NCBI GenBank assembly: GCA_954871525.1
Contig: OX940863.1
Location: 6,734,001 to 6,798,000, forward strand
DNA length: 64,000 nucleotides
Reading direction: 5' to 3'
From: Parietaria judaica
Lineage: Eukaryota; Streptophyta; Magnoliopsida; Rosales; Urticaceae
This document shows positions 1-12,473 of the stretch, piece after piece. The notes under the pieces are model-generated. The model was not told the origin of the DNA. It ran no database searches and was given only the letters and a program-made list of their open reading frames with translations. The translations under genes and the position numbers were made by a program. Position 1 is the first letter of the stretch. The number at the start of each line of letters is the position of its first letter.

Positions 1-1724
1 CGAGAAATGCCATACGAAATGCTATAGCATTTCCTATAGCATTTCTTTATTTTAGATTTTTTACAACCTAAAATTTTGAAACAATTTAAAAAATAATGAT
101 TTTAGGGCTTATACATTGAAATTTTAATATTACAAGCGTTCTCATGCAAAATAAAGCAACGATTAAATTGTTGACGAGAAATGACATAGGAAATGCTATA
201 GAATTTCCTATAGAATTTCTTTATTTTACATTTTTTACAACCTTAAATTTCGAACCAATTTAAAAAATAATGATTTTAGGGCTTATACATTGGAATTTGA
301 ATATAACAAGAGTTTTCATGCAAAAATATGCAAGGATTAAATCGTTGACGAGAAATGCTATATGAAATGCTATAGCATTTCTTATAGCATTTCTTTATTT
401 GACATTTTTTACAACATTAAATTTCGAACCAATTGAAAAAATAATGATTTTAGGGCTTATACATTGGAATTTGAATATAACAAGAGTTCTCATGCAAAAA
501 TATGCAAGGATTAAATTGTTGACGAGAAATGCCTTAGGAAATGCTATAGAATTTCCTATAGAATTTCTTTATTTTACATTTTTTACAACCTTAAATTTCG
601 AACCAATTGAAAAAATAATGTTTTTAGGGCTTATACATTGGAATTTGAATATAACAAGAGTTCTCATGCAAAAATATGCAAGGATTAAATTGTTGACGAG
701 AAATTCCATACGAAATGCTATAGCATTTCCTATAGCATTTCTTTATTTTACATTTTTTACAACCTTAAATTTTGAACCAATTGTAAAACTAATGATTTTA
801 GGGCTTATACATTGGAATTTTAATATTACAAGCGTTCTCATGCAAAAATATGCAAGGATTAAATTGTTGACGTTAAATTCCTTAGGAAATGCTAGCATTT
901 CCTATAGGATTTCTTTATTTTACATTGTTTACGACCTAAAAGTCGAACCAATTGAAAAAATAATGATTTTAGGGCTTATACATTGGAATTTTAATATAAC
1001 AAGAGTTCTCATGCAAAAATATGCAAGGATTAAATTGTTGACGAGAAATGCCATACGAAATGCTATAGCATTTCCTATAGCATTTCTTTATTTTACATTT
1101 TTTACAACCTTAAATTCCGAACCAATTGAAAAAATAATGATTTTAGGTCTTATACGTTGGAATTTTAATATTACAAGCGTTCTCATGCAAAAATATGCAA
1201 GGATTAAATTGTTGACGTTAAATTCCATAGGAAATGCTATAGCATTTCCTATAGCATTTCTTTATTTTACATTGTTTACGACCTAAAAGTCGAACCAATT
1301 GAAAAAATAATTATTTTAGGGCTTATACATTGGAATTTGAATATAACAAGAGTTCTCATGCAAAAATATGCTAGGATTAAATATTTGACGAGAAATGCCA
1401 TACGAAATGCTATAGCATTTCCTATAGCATTTCTTTATTTTACATTTTTTACAACCTTAAATTTCAAACCAATTGAAAAAATAATGATTTTAGGGCTTAT
1501 ACATTGGAATTTGAATATAAAAAGAGTTCTCATGCAAAAATATGCAAGGATTAAATTGTTGACGAGAAATGCCATAGCATTTCCTATAGCATTTCTTTAT
1601 TTTACATTTTTTACAACCTTAAATTTCGAACCAATTGAAAAAATAATGATTTTAGGGCTTATACATTGGAATTTGAATATAACAAGAGTTCTCATGCAAA
1701 AATATGCAAGGATTAAATTGTTGA
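1..1724 (+). repeat. 10-mer higher-order repeat, copy 1 (1724 bp)
   Basis: Successive TTGACG landmarks at 171, 345, 519, 693, 867, 1038, 1212, 1385, 1559 and 1721, then 1895, give monomers of 174, 174, 174, 174, 171, 174, 173, 174, 162 and 174 bp, summing to 1724. The start phase is arbitrary because the window begins inside a monomer. Private markers shared with the next copy include CCTAAAATTTTGAAAC at 67 (again at 1791), GCCTTAGG at 531 (again at 2255) and ATATTTGACG near 1382. This copy has GCTAGC near 891, where copy 2 has GCTATAGC. Confidence 0.85.
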
Positions 1725-3451
1725 CGAGAAATGCCATACGAAATGCTATAGTATTTCCTATAGCATTTCTTTATTTTACATTTTTTACAACCTAAAATTT
1801 TGAAACAATTTAAAAAATAATGATTTTAGGGCTTATACATTGAAATTTTAATATTACAAGCGTTCTCATGCAAAAATATGCAACGATTAAATTGTTGACG
1901 AGAAATGACATAGGAAATGCTATAGAATTTCCTATAGAATTTCTTTATTTTACATTTTTTACAACCTTAAATTTCGAACCAATTTAAAAAATAATGATTT
2001 TAGGGCTTATACATTGGAATTTGAATATAACAAGAGTTTTCATGCAAAAATATGCAAGGATTAAATCGTTGACGAGAAATGCTATAGGAAATGCTATAGC
2101 ATTTCTTATAGCATTTCTTTATTTGACATTTTTTACAACATTAAATTTCGAACCAATTGAAAAAATAATGATTTTAGGGCTTATACATTGGAATTTGAAT
2201 ATAACAAGAGTTCTCATGCAAAAATATGCAAGGATTAAATTGTTGACGAGAAATGCCTTAGGAAATGCTATAGAATTTCCTATAGAATTTCTTTATTTTA
2301 CATTTTTTACAACCTTAAATTTCGAACCAATTGAAAAAATAATGTTTTTAGGGCTTATACATTGGAATTTGAATATAACAAGAGTTCTCATGCAAAAATA
2401 TGCAAGGATTAAATTGTTGACGAGAAATTCCATACGAAATGCTATAGCATTTCCTATAGCATTTCTTTATTTTACATTTTTTACAACCTTAAATTTCGAA
2501 CCAATTGAAAAAATAATGTTTTTAGGGCTTATACATTGGAATTTTAATATTACAAGCGTTCTCATGCAAAAAATATGCAAGGATTAAATTGTTGACGTTA
2601 AATTCCTTAGGAAATGCTATAGCATTTCCTATAGGATTTCTTTATTTTACATTGTTTACGACCTAAAAGTCGAACCAATTGAAAAAATAATGATTTTAGG
2701 GCTTATACATTGGAATTTTAATATAACAAGAGTTCTCATGCAAAAATATGCAAGGATTAAATTGTTGACGAGAAATGCCATACGAAATGCTATAGCATTT
2801 CCTATAGCATTTCTTTATTTTACATTTTTTACAACCTTAAATTCCGAACCAATTGAAAAAATAATGATTTTAGGTCTTATACGTTGGAATTTTAATATTA
2901 CAAGCGTTCTCATGAAAAAATATGCAAGGATTAAATTGTTGACGTTAAATTCCATAGGAAATGCTATAGCATTTCCTATAGCATTTCTTTATTTTACATT
3001 GTTTACGACCTAAAAGTCGAACCAATTGAAAAAATAATGATTTTAGGGCTTATACATTGGAATTTGAATATAAAAAGAGTTCTCATGCAAAAATATGCAA
3101 GGATTAAATATTTGACGAGAAATGCCATACGAAATGCTATAGCATTTCCTATAGCATTTCTTTATTTTACATTTTTTACAACCTTAAATTTCAAACCAAT
3201 TGAATAAATAATTATTTTAGGGCTTATACATTGGAATTTGAATATAACAAGAGTTCTCATGCAAAAATATGCAAGGATTAAATTGTTGACGAGAATTGCC
3301 ATAGCATTTCCTATAGCATTTCTTTATTTTACATTTTTTACAACCTTAAATTTCGAACCAATTGAAAAAATAATGATTTTAGGGCTTATACATTGGAATT
3401 TGAATATAACAAGAGTTCTCATGCAAAAATATGCAAGGATTAAATTGTTGA
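1725..3451 (+). repeat. 10-mer higher-order repeat, copy 2 (1727 bp)
   Basis: This is the second copy of the 1724-bp unit. It is 3 bp longer: it keeps the TA that copy 1 lost in its GCTAGC monomer, and it has an extra A in the A-run of CATGCAAAAAATATGC near 2566. Point differences from copy 1 are scattered, for example CTATAGTATTTCC near 1748. The marker CCTAAAACTTTG at 3518 opens the next copy. Confidence 0.85.
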
Positions 3452-4500
3452 CGAGAAATGCCATACGAAATGCTATAGCATTTCCTATAGCATTTCTTTA
3501 TTTTACATTTTTTACAACCTAAAACTTTGAAACAATTTAAAAAATAATGATTTTAGGGCTTATACATTGAATTTTTAATATTACAAGCGTTCTCATGCAA
3601 AAATATGCAACGATTAAATTGTTGACGAGAAATGACATAGGAAATGCTATAGAATTTCCTATAGAATTTCTTTATTTTACATTTTTTACAACCTTAAATT
3701 TCGAACCAATTGAAAAAATAATGTTTTTAGGGCTTATACATTGGAATTTTAATATTACAAGCGTTCTCATGCAAAAATATGCAAGGATTAAATTGTTGAC
3801 GTTAAATTCCTTAGGAAATGCTATAGCATTTCCTATAGGATTTCTTTATTTTACATTGTTTACGACCTAAAAGTCGAACCAATTGAAAAAATAATGATTT
3901 TAGGGCTTATACATTGGAATTTTAATATAACAAGAGTTCTCATGCAAAAATATGCAAGGATTAAATTGTTGACGAGAAATGCCATACGAAATGCTATAGC
4001 ATTTCCTATAGCATTTCTTTATTTTACATTTTTTACAACCTTAAATTTCGAACCAATTGAAAAAATAATGATTTTAGGGCTTATACGTTGGAATTTTAAT
4101 ATTACAAGCGTTCTCATGCAAAAATATGCAAGGATTAAATTGTTGACGTTAAATTCCATAGGAAATGCTATAGCATTTCCTATAGCATTTCTTTATTTTA
4201 CATTGTTTACGACCTAAAAGTCGAACCAATTGAAAAAATAATGATTTTAGGGCTTATACATTGGAATTTGAATATAACAAGAGTTCTCATGCAAAAATAT
4301 GCAAGGATTAAATATTTGACGAGAAATGCCATACGAAATGTTATAGCATTTCCTATAGCATTTCTTTATTTTACATTTTTTACAACCTTAAATTTCAAAC
4401 CAATTGAAAAAATAATGATTTTAGGGCTTATACATTGGAATTTGAATATAACAAGAGTTCTCATGCAAAAATATGCAAGGATTAAATTGTTGACGAGAAA
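3452..4500 (+). repeat. 10-mer higher-order repeat, copy 3, internally deleted and partial
   Basis: The copy starts like copies 1 and 2 but jumps from the GACATAGG monomer (about 3630 to 3710) straight to the ATGTTTTTAGGG monomer with a TTAATATTACAAGCG body. The offset to copy 2 changes from 1727 to 1204 bp. After correcting for the single extra A in copy 2, that is a loss of 522 bp, exactly three 174-bp monomers. The copy follows copy 2 through the ATATTTGACG monomer near 4313 and diverges near 4500, where GAAACGCCATAGG with a 162-bp monomer replaces the CCATAGCATTTCC monomer. Loss of a whole number of monomers is the expected product of in-register unequal exchange. Confidence 0.75.
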
Positions 4501-5789
4501 CGCCATAGGAAATGCTATAGAATTTCTTTATTTTACATTTTTTACAACCTTAAATTTCGAACCAATTGAAAAAATAATTATTTTAGGGCTTATACATTGG
4601 AATTGGAATATAACAAGAGTTCTCATACCAAAATATGCAAGGATTAAATTGTTGACGAGAAATCCCATAGGAAATGCTATAGCATTTCCTATAGCATTTC
4701 TTTATTTTACATTTTTTACAACCTTAAATTTCCAACCAATTGAAAAAATAATGATTTTAAAGCTTATACATTGGAATTTGAATATAACAAGAGTTCTCAT
4801 GCAAAAATATGCAAGGATTAAATTGTTGACGGGAAATGCCATAGGAAATGCTATAGCATTTCCTATAGCATTTCTTTATTTTACATTTTTTACAACCTTA
4901 AATTTCGAACCAATTGAAAAAATAATGATTTTAAAGCTTATAAATTGGAATTTGAATATAACAAGAGTTCTCATGCAAAAATATGCAAGGATTAAATTGT
5001 TGACGAGAAATGCCATAGGAAATACTAGCATTTCCTATAGCATTTCTTTATTTTACATTGTTTACGACCTAAAATTTCAAACCAATTGAAAAAAAATGAT
5101 TATAGGGCTTATACATTGGAATTTGAATATAACAAGAGTTCTCATGCAAAAATATGCAAGGATTAAATTGTTGACGAGAAATGCCATACGAAATGCTATA
5201 GCATTTCCTATAGCATTTCTTTATTTTACATTTTTTACAACCTCAAATTTCAAACAAATTGAAAAAATAATGATTTTAGGGATTATACATTGGAATTTGA
5301 ATATAACAAGAGATATGCAAGGATTAAATTGTTGACGAGAAACGCCATAGGAAATGCTATAGCATTTCCTATAGCATTTCTTTATTTTACATTTTTTACA
5401 ACCTTAAATTTCGAACCAATTGAAAAAATAATGATTTTAGGGCTTATACATGGAATTTTAATATTACAAGCTTTCTCATGCAAAAATATGCAAGGATTAA
5501 ATTGTTGACGTTAAATTCCATAGGAAATGCTATAGCATTTCCTATAGCATTTCTTTATTTTACATTGTTTACGACCTAAAAGTCGAACCAATTGAAAAAA
5601 TAATTATTTTAGGGCTTATACATTGGAATTGGAATATAACAAGAGTTCTCATGCAAAAATATGCAAGGATTAAATTGTTGACGAGAAATGCCATAGGAAA
5701 TGCTATAGCATTTCCTATAGCTTTTCTTTATTTTACATTTTTTACAACCTTATATTTCAAACCAATTGAAAAAATAATGATTTTAGGGC
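4501..5789 (+). repeat. irregular monomer stretch with private lesions
   Basis: These are ordinary monomers without a clear local higher-order period. Private changes include TTTTAAAGCTTATA at about 4757 and 4931, a shortened A/T run at 5090 (AAAAAAAATGATTATAGGG), a 13-bp loss near 5312 that joins AACAAGAG to ATATGCAAGG, and a 1-bp loss near 5450 (TACATGGAATT). No gene or unique insert is present. Confidence 0.8.
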
Positions 5790-6819
5790 TTATACATTGG
5801 AATTTGAATATAACAAGAGTTCTCATGCAAAAATATGCAAGGATTAAATTGTTGACGAGAAATGCTATAGGAAATGCTATAGCATTTCCTATAGCATTTC
5901 TTTATTTTACATTTTTTACAACCTTAAATTTCAAACCAATAGAAAAAATAATGATTTTAGGGCTTATACGTTGGAATTTTAATATTACAAGCGTTCTCAT
6001 GCAAAAATATGCAAGGATTAAATTGTTGACGTTAAATTCCATAGGAAATGCTATAGCATTTCCTATAGCATTTCTTTATTTTACATTGTTTACGACCTAA
6101 AAGTCGAACCAATTGAAAAAATAATGATTTTAGGGCTTATACATTGGAATTTGAATATAACAAGAGTTCTCATGCAAAAATATGCAAGGATTAAATTGTT
6201 GACGAGAAATTCCATACGAAATGCTATAGCATTTCCTATAGCATTTCTTTATTTTACATTTTTTACAACATTAAATTTCAAACCAATTGAAAAAATAATG
6301 ATTTTAGGGCTTATACCTTGGAATTTTAATATAACAAGAGTTCTCATGCAAAATTATGCAAGGATTTAATTGTTGACGAGAAATGCCATAGGAAATGCTA
6401 TAGAATTTCGTTATTTTACATTTTTTACAACCTTAAATTTCGAACCAATTGAAAAAATAATTATTTTAGGGCTTATACATTGGAATTGGAATATAACAAG
6501 AGTTCTCATGCAAAAATATGCAAGGATTAAATTGTTGACGAGAAATGCCATAGGAAATGCTATAGCATTTCCTATAGCATTTCTTTATTTTACATTTTTT
6601 ACAACCTTAAATTTCAAACCAATAGAAAAAATAATGATTTTAGGGCTTATACGTTGGAATTTTAATATTACAAGCGTTCTCATGCAAAAATATGCAAGGA
6701 TTAAATTGTTGACGTTAAATTCCATAGGAAATGCTATAGCATTTCCTATAGCATTTCTTTATTTTACATTGTTTACGACCTAAAAGTCGAACCAATTGAA
6801 AAAATAATTATTTTAGGGC
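5790..6819 (+). repeat. 6-mer higher-order repeat, copy 1 (1030 bp)
   Basis: TTGACG landmarks at 5852, 6026, 6199, 6373, 6535, 6709 and 6882 give monomers of 174, 173, 174, 162, 174 and 173 bp, summing to 1030. Markers repeated exactly 1030 bp later are AATGCTATAGG (5861 and 6891), CCAATAGAAAAAATAATG (near 5938 and 6968), AGAAATTCCATACG (near 6206 and 7236) and AGGATTTAAT (6361 and 7391). The outer limits are approximate. Confidence 0.8.
5858..5901. other. perfect 44-bp palindrome in a monomer
   Basis: All 22 base pairs of this dyad match. It is built as two 12-bp units GAAATG-CTATAG followed by two inverted units CTATAG-CATTTC that share the central CTATAG, flanked by A and T. The centre lies between 5879 and 5880. 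Perfect form depends on GCTATAGG in the outer left unit; most copies have GCCATAGG and one mismatch. It could extrude as a cruciform or fold as a hairpin in single strands; that is inferred. Confidence 0.95.
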
Positions 6820-7570
6820 TTATACATTGGAATTTGAATATAACAAGAGTTCTCATGCAAAAATATGCAAGGATTAAATTGTTGACGAGAAATGCTATAG
6901 GAAATGCTATAGCATTTCCTATAGCATTTCTTTATTTTACATTTTTTACAACCTTAAATTTCAAACCAATAGAAAAAATAATGATTTTAGGGCTTATACG
7001 TTGGAATTTTAATATTACAAGCGTTCTCATGCAAAAATATGCAAGGATTAAATTGTTGACGTTAAATTCCATAGGAAATGCTATAGCATTTCCTATAGCA
7101 TTTCTTTATTTTACATTGTTTACGACCTAAAAGTCGAACCAATTGAAAAAATAATGATTTTAGGGCTTATACATTGGAATTTGAATATAACAAGAGTTCT
7201 CATGCAAAAATATGCAAGGATTAAATTGTTGACGAGAAATTCCATACGAAATGCTATAGCATTTCCTATAGCATTTCTTTATTTTACATTTTTTACAACA
7301 TTAAATTTCAAACCAATTGAAAAAATAATGATTTTAGGGCTTATACATTGGAATTTGAATATAACAAGAGTTCTCATGCAAAAATATGCAAGGATTTAAT
7401 TGTTGACGAGAAATGACATAGGAAATGCTATAGAATTTCGTTATTTTACATTTTTTACAACCTTAAATTTCGAACCAATTGAAAAAATAATTATTTTAGG
7501 GCTTATACATTGGAATTGGAATATAACAAGAGTTCTCATGCAAAAATATGCAAGGATTAAATTGTTGACG
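6820..7570 (+). repeat. 6-mer higher-order repeat, copy 2 (partial)
   Basis: This segment repeats the preceding 1030-bp unit until about 7570, where CCATACG replaces CCATAGG of copy 1. The ATTCCATACG and GGATTTAATTG markers are retained. One change in a shared monomer is GACATAGG at about 7411, against GCCATAGG in copy 1. Confidence 0.75.
6888..6931. other. perfect 44-bp palindrome in a monomer
   Basis: Same perfect dyad as at 5858, in the next copy of the 1030-bp unit, exactly 1030 bp later. Confidence 0.95.
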
Positions 7571-10064
7571 AGAAATGCCATACGAAATGCTATAGCATTT
7601 CCTATAGCGTTTCTTTATTTTACATTTTTTACAACCTTAAATTTCAAACCAATTGAAAAAATAATGATTTTAGGGCTTATACATTGGAATTTGAATATAA
7701 CAAGAGTTCTCATGCAAAAATATGCAAGGATTAAATTGCTGACGAGAAATGCCATTGGAAATGATATAGAATTTCTTTATTTTACATTTTTTACAACCTT
7801 AAATTTCGAACCAATTGAAAAAATAATTATTTTAGGGTTTATACATTGGAATTGGAATATAACAAGAGTTCTCATGCAAAAATATGCAAGGATTAAATTG
7901 TTGACGAGAAATGCCATATGAAATGCTATAGCATTTCCTATAGCATTTCTTTATTTTACATTTTTTACAACCTTAAATTTCGAACCAATTGAAAAAATAA
8001 TAATTTTAAAGCTTATAAATTGGAATTTGAATATAACAAGAGTTCTCATGCAAAAATATGCAAGGATTAAATTGTTGACGAGAAATGCCATAGGAAATGC
8101 TATAGCATTTCCTATAGCATTTCTTTATTTTACATTGTTTACGACCTAAAATTTTGAAACAATTTAAAAAATAATGATTTTAGGGCTTATACATTGGAAT
8201 TTGAATATAACAAGAGTTGTCATGCAAAAATATGCAAGGATTAAATTGTTGACGAGAAATGCCATAGGAAATGCTAGTATTTCCTATAGTATTTCTTTAT
8301 TTTACATTTTTTACAACCTTAAATTTAGAACCAATTGTAAAACTAATGATTTTAGGGCTTATACATTGGAATTTTAATATTACAAGCGTTCTCATGCAAA
8401 AATATGCAAGGATTAAATTGTTGACGTTAAATTCCTTAGGAAATGCTATAGCATTTCCTATAGGATTTCTTTATTTTACATTGTTTACGACCTAAAAGTC
8501 GAACCAATTGAAAAAATAATGATTTTAGGGCTTATACATTGGAATTTTAATATAACAAGAGTTCTCATGCAAAAATATGCAAGGATTAAATTGTTGACGA
8601 GAAATGCCATACGAAATGCTATAGCATTTCCTTTAGCATTTCTTTATTTTACATTTTTACAACCTGAAATTTCGAACCAATTGAAAAAATAATGATTTTA
8701 GGGCTTATACGTTGGAATTTTAATATTACAAGCGTTCTCATACAAAAATATGCAAGGATTAAATTGTTGACGTTAAATTCCATAGGAAATGCTATAGCAT
8801 TTCCTATATCATTTCTTTATTTTACATTGTTTACGACCTAAAAGTCGAACCAATTGAAAAATAATGATTTTAGGGCTTATACATTGGAATATGAATATAA
8901 CAAGAGTTCTCATGCAAAAATATGCAAGGATTTAATTGTTGACGAGAAATGCCATAGGAAATGCTATAGAATTTCGTTATTTTACATTTTTTACAACCTT
9001 AAATTTCGAACCAATTGAAAAAATAATTATTTTAGGGCTTATACATTGGAATTGGAATATAACAAGAGTTCTCATGCAAAAATATGCAAGGATTAAATTG
9101 TTGACGAGAAATGCCATAGGAAATGCTATAGCATTTCCTATAGCTTTTTTTTATTTTACATTTTTTACAACCTTATATTTCAAACCAATTGAAAAAATAA
9201 TGATTTTAGGGCTTATACATTGGAATTGGAATATAACAAGAGTTCTCATGCAAAAATATGCAAGGATTAAATTGTTGACGAGAAATGCCATAGGAAATGC
9301 TATAGCATTTCCTATAGCATTTCTTTATTTTACATTTTTTACAACCTTAAATTTCAAACCAATTGAAAAAATAATGATTTTAGGGCTTATACGTTGGAAT
9401 TTTAATATTACAAGCGTTCTCATGCAAAAATATGCAAGGATTAAATTGTTGACGTTAAATTCCATAGGAAATGCTATAGCATTTCCTATAGCATTTCTTT
9501 ATTTTACATTGTTTACGACCTAAAAGTCAAACCAATTGAAAAAATAATGATTTTAGGGCTTATACATTGGAATTTGAATATAACAAGAGTTCTCATGCAA
9601 AAATATGCAAGGATTAAATTGTTGACGAGAAATTCCATACGAAATGCTATAACATTTCCTATAGCATTTCTTTATTTTACATTTTTTACAACATTAAATT
9701 TCAAACCAATTGAAAAAATAATGATTTTAGGGCTTATACATTGGAATTTGAATATAACAAGGGTTCCCATGCAAAAATATGCAAGGATTAAATTGTTGAC
9801 GAGAAATGCCATGGGAAATGCTATAGAATTTCTTTATTTTACATTTTTTACAACCTTAAATTTCGAACCAATTGAAAAAATAATTATTTTAGGGCTTATA
9901 CATTGGAATTGGAATATAACAAGAGTTCTCATGCAAAAATATGCAAGGATTAAATTGTTGACGAGAAATGCCATACGAAATGCTATAGCATTTCCTATAA
10001 CATTTCTTTATTTTACATTTTTTACAACCTTAAATTTCAAACCAATTGAAAAAATAATGATTTT
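7571..10064 (+). repeat. mixed, divergent monomers
   Basis: These are satellite monomers with many private variants and no tandem higher-order unit that I could confirm. Examples are CCATATGAAATGC near 7914 (makes a stop in the long open frame), an S-type junction followed by ATTTTGAAACAATTTAAAA near 8150, GCTAGTATTTCCTATAGTATTTC near 8273, a T-run one base short near 8652, CATACAAAAATATGC near 8740, and GGATTTAATTG near 8929, shared with the 1030-bp unit. The 162-bp monomer class and CCTATAACATTTC at about 9989 link the right end to the 1540-bp units downstream. Confidence 0.8.
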
Positions 10065-10921
10065 AAGGCTTATACATTGGAATTTGAATATAACAAGAGT
10101 TCTCATGCAAAAATATGCAAGGATTAAATTGTTGACGAGAAATGCCATAGGAAATGCTATAGAATTTCTTTATTTTACATTTTTTACAACCTTAAATTTC
10201 GAACCAATTGAAAAAATAATTATTTTAGGGCTTATACATTGGAATAGGAATATAACAAGAGTTCTCATGCAAAAATATGCAAGGATTAAATTGTTGACGA
10301 GAAATGCCATAGGAAATGCTATAGCATTTCCTATAGCATTTCTTTATTTTACATTTTTTACAACCTTAAATTTCGAACCAATTGAAAAAATAATGATTTT
10401 AGGGCTTATACATTGGAATTTGAATATAACAAGAGTTCTCATGCAAAAATATGCAAGGATTAAATTGTTGACGAGAAATGCCATACGAAATGCTATAGCA
10501 TTTCCTATAGCATTTCTTTATTTTACATTTTTTACAACCTTAAATTTCAAACCAATTGAAAAAATAATGATTTTAGGGCTTATACATTGGAATTTGAATA
10601 TAACAAGAGTTCTCATGCAAAAATATGCAAGGATTAAAATGTTGACGAGAAATGCCATAGGAAATGCTATAGCATTTCCTATAGCATTTCTTTATTTTAC
10701 ATTTTTTACAACCTTAAATTTCGAACCAATTGAAAAAATAATGATTTTAGGGCTTATACATTGGAATTTTAATATTACAAGCGTTGTCATGCAAAAATAT
10801 GCAAGGATTAAATTATTGACATTAAATTCCATAGGAAATGCTATAGCATTTCCTATAGCATTTCTTTATTTTACATTGTTTACAACCTAAAAGTCGAACC
10901 AATTGAAAAAATAATTATTTT
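10065..10921 (+). repeat. 5-mer higher-order repeat, copy 1 (857 bp)
   Basis: The unit has monomers of 162, 174, 174, 174 and 173 bp. Four private markers recur exactly 857 bp later: GGAATAGGAATATAAC (near 10243), ATTAAAATGTTGACG (near 10634), GCGTTGTCATGC (near 10781) and ATTATTGACATTAAATTCC (near 10811). The unit ends in an S-type junction with TACAACCTAAAAGTCG instead of TACGACC. The limits are approximate. Confidence 0.85.
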
Positions 10922-11778
10922 AGGGCTTATACATTGGAATTTGAATATAACAAGAGTTCTCATGCAAAAATATGCAAGGATTAAATTGTTGACGAGAAAT
11001 GCCATAGGAAATGCTATAGAATTTCTTTATTTTACATTTTTTACAACCTTAAATTTCGAACCAATTGAAAAAATAATTATTTTAGGGCTTATACATTGGA
11101 ATAGGAATATAACAAGAGTTCTCATGCAAAAATATGCAAGGATTAAATTGTTGACGAGAAATGCCATAGGAAATGCTATAGCATTTCCTATAGCATTTCT
11201 TTATTTTACATTTTTTACAACCTTAAATTTCGAACCAATTGAAAAAATAATGATTTTAGGGCTTATACATTGGAATTTGAATATAACAAGAGTTCTCATG
11301 CAAAAATATGCAAGGATTAAATTGTTGACGAGAAATGCCATACGAAATGCTATAGCATTTCCTATAGCATTTCTTTATTTTACATTTTTTACAACCTTAA
11401 ATTTCAAACCAATTGAAAAAATAATGATTTTAGGGCTTATACATTGGAATTTGAATATAACAAGAGTTCTCATGCAAAAATATGCAAGGATTAAAATGTT
11501 GACGAGAAATGCCATAGGAAATGCTATAGCATTTCCTATAGCATTTCTTTATTTTACATTTTTTACAACCTTAAATTTCGAACCAATTGAAAAAATAATG
11601 ATTTTAGGGCTTATACATTGGAATTTTAATATTACAAGCGTTGTCATGCAAAAATATGCAAGGATTAAATTATTGACATTAAATTCCATAGGAAATGCTA
11701 TAGCATTTCCTATAGCATTTCTTTATTTTACATTGTTTACAACCTAAAAGTCGAACCAATTGAAAAAATAATTATTTT
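10922..11778 (+). repeat. 5-mer higher-order repeat, copy 2 (857 bp)
   Basis: This is an almost exact copy of the previous 857 bp. It keeps all four private markers (GGAATAGGAATATAAC near 11100, ATTAAAATG near 11491, GCGTTGTCATGC near 11638, ATTATTGACATT near 11668). By eye I found no difference across the markers, which suggests a recent duplication. Confidence 0.85.
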
Positions 11779-12473
11779 AGGGCTTATACATTGGAATTTG
11801 AATATAACAAGAGTTCTCATGCAAAAATATGCAAGGATTAAATTGTTGACGAGAAATGCCATAGGAAATGCTATAGCATTTCCTATAGCATTTCTTTATT
11901 TTACATTTTTTACAACCTTAAATTTCGAACCAATTGAAAAAATAATGATTTTAGGGCTTATACATTGGAATTTGAATATAACAAGAGTTCTCATGCAAAA
12001 ATATGCAAGGATTAAATTGTTGACGAGAAATTCCATACGAAATGCTATAGCATTTCCTATAGCATTTCTTTATTTTACATTTTTTACAACCTTAAATTTC
12101 AAACCAATTGAAAAAATAATGATTTTAGGGCTTATACATTGGAATTTGAATATAACAAGAGTTCTCATGCAAAAATATGCAAGGATTAAAATGTTGACGA
12201 GAAATGCCATAGGAAATGCTATAGCATTTCCTATAGCATTTCTTTATTTTACATTTTTTACAACCTTAAATTTCGAACCAATTGAAAAAATAATGATTTT
12301 AGGGCTTATACATTGGAATTTTAATATTACAAGCGTTCTCATGCAAAAATATGCAAGGATTAAATTGTTGACATTAAATTCCATAGGAAATGCTATAGCA
12401 TTTCCTATAGCATTTCTTTATTTTACATTGTTTACAACCTAAAAGTCGAACCAATTGAAAAAATAATTATTTT
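11779..12473 (+). repeat. 4-mer derivative of the 857-bp unit (695 bp)
   Basis: This unit carries ATTAAAATGTTGACG (near 12186) and the TTGACATTAAATTCC variant but lacks the 162-bp monomer and the GGAATAGGAATATA marker. The period falls from 857 to 695 bp, and the difference is exactly one 162-bp monomer. It has GCGTTCTCATGC where copies 1 and 2 have GCGTTGTCATGC, so it may be the older form or a recombinant. Confidence 0.75.

Noticed and set aside
5858..5901. Rho-independent terminator or inverted repeats of a transposon
   Set aside because: The hairpin is AT-rich, occurs in nearly every monomer, and is not paired with a transposase gene or target-site duplications.
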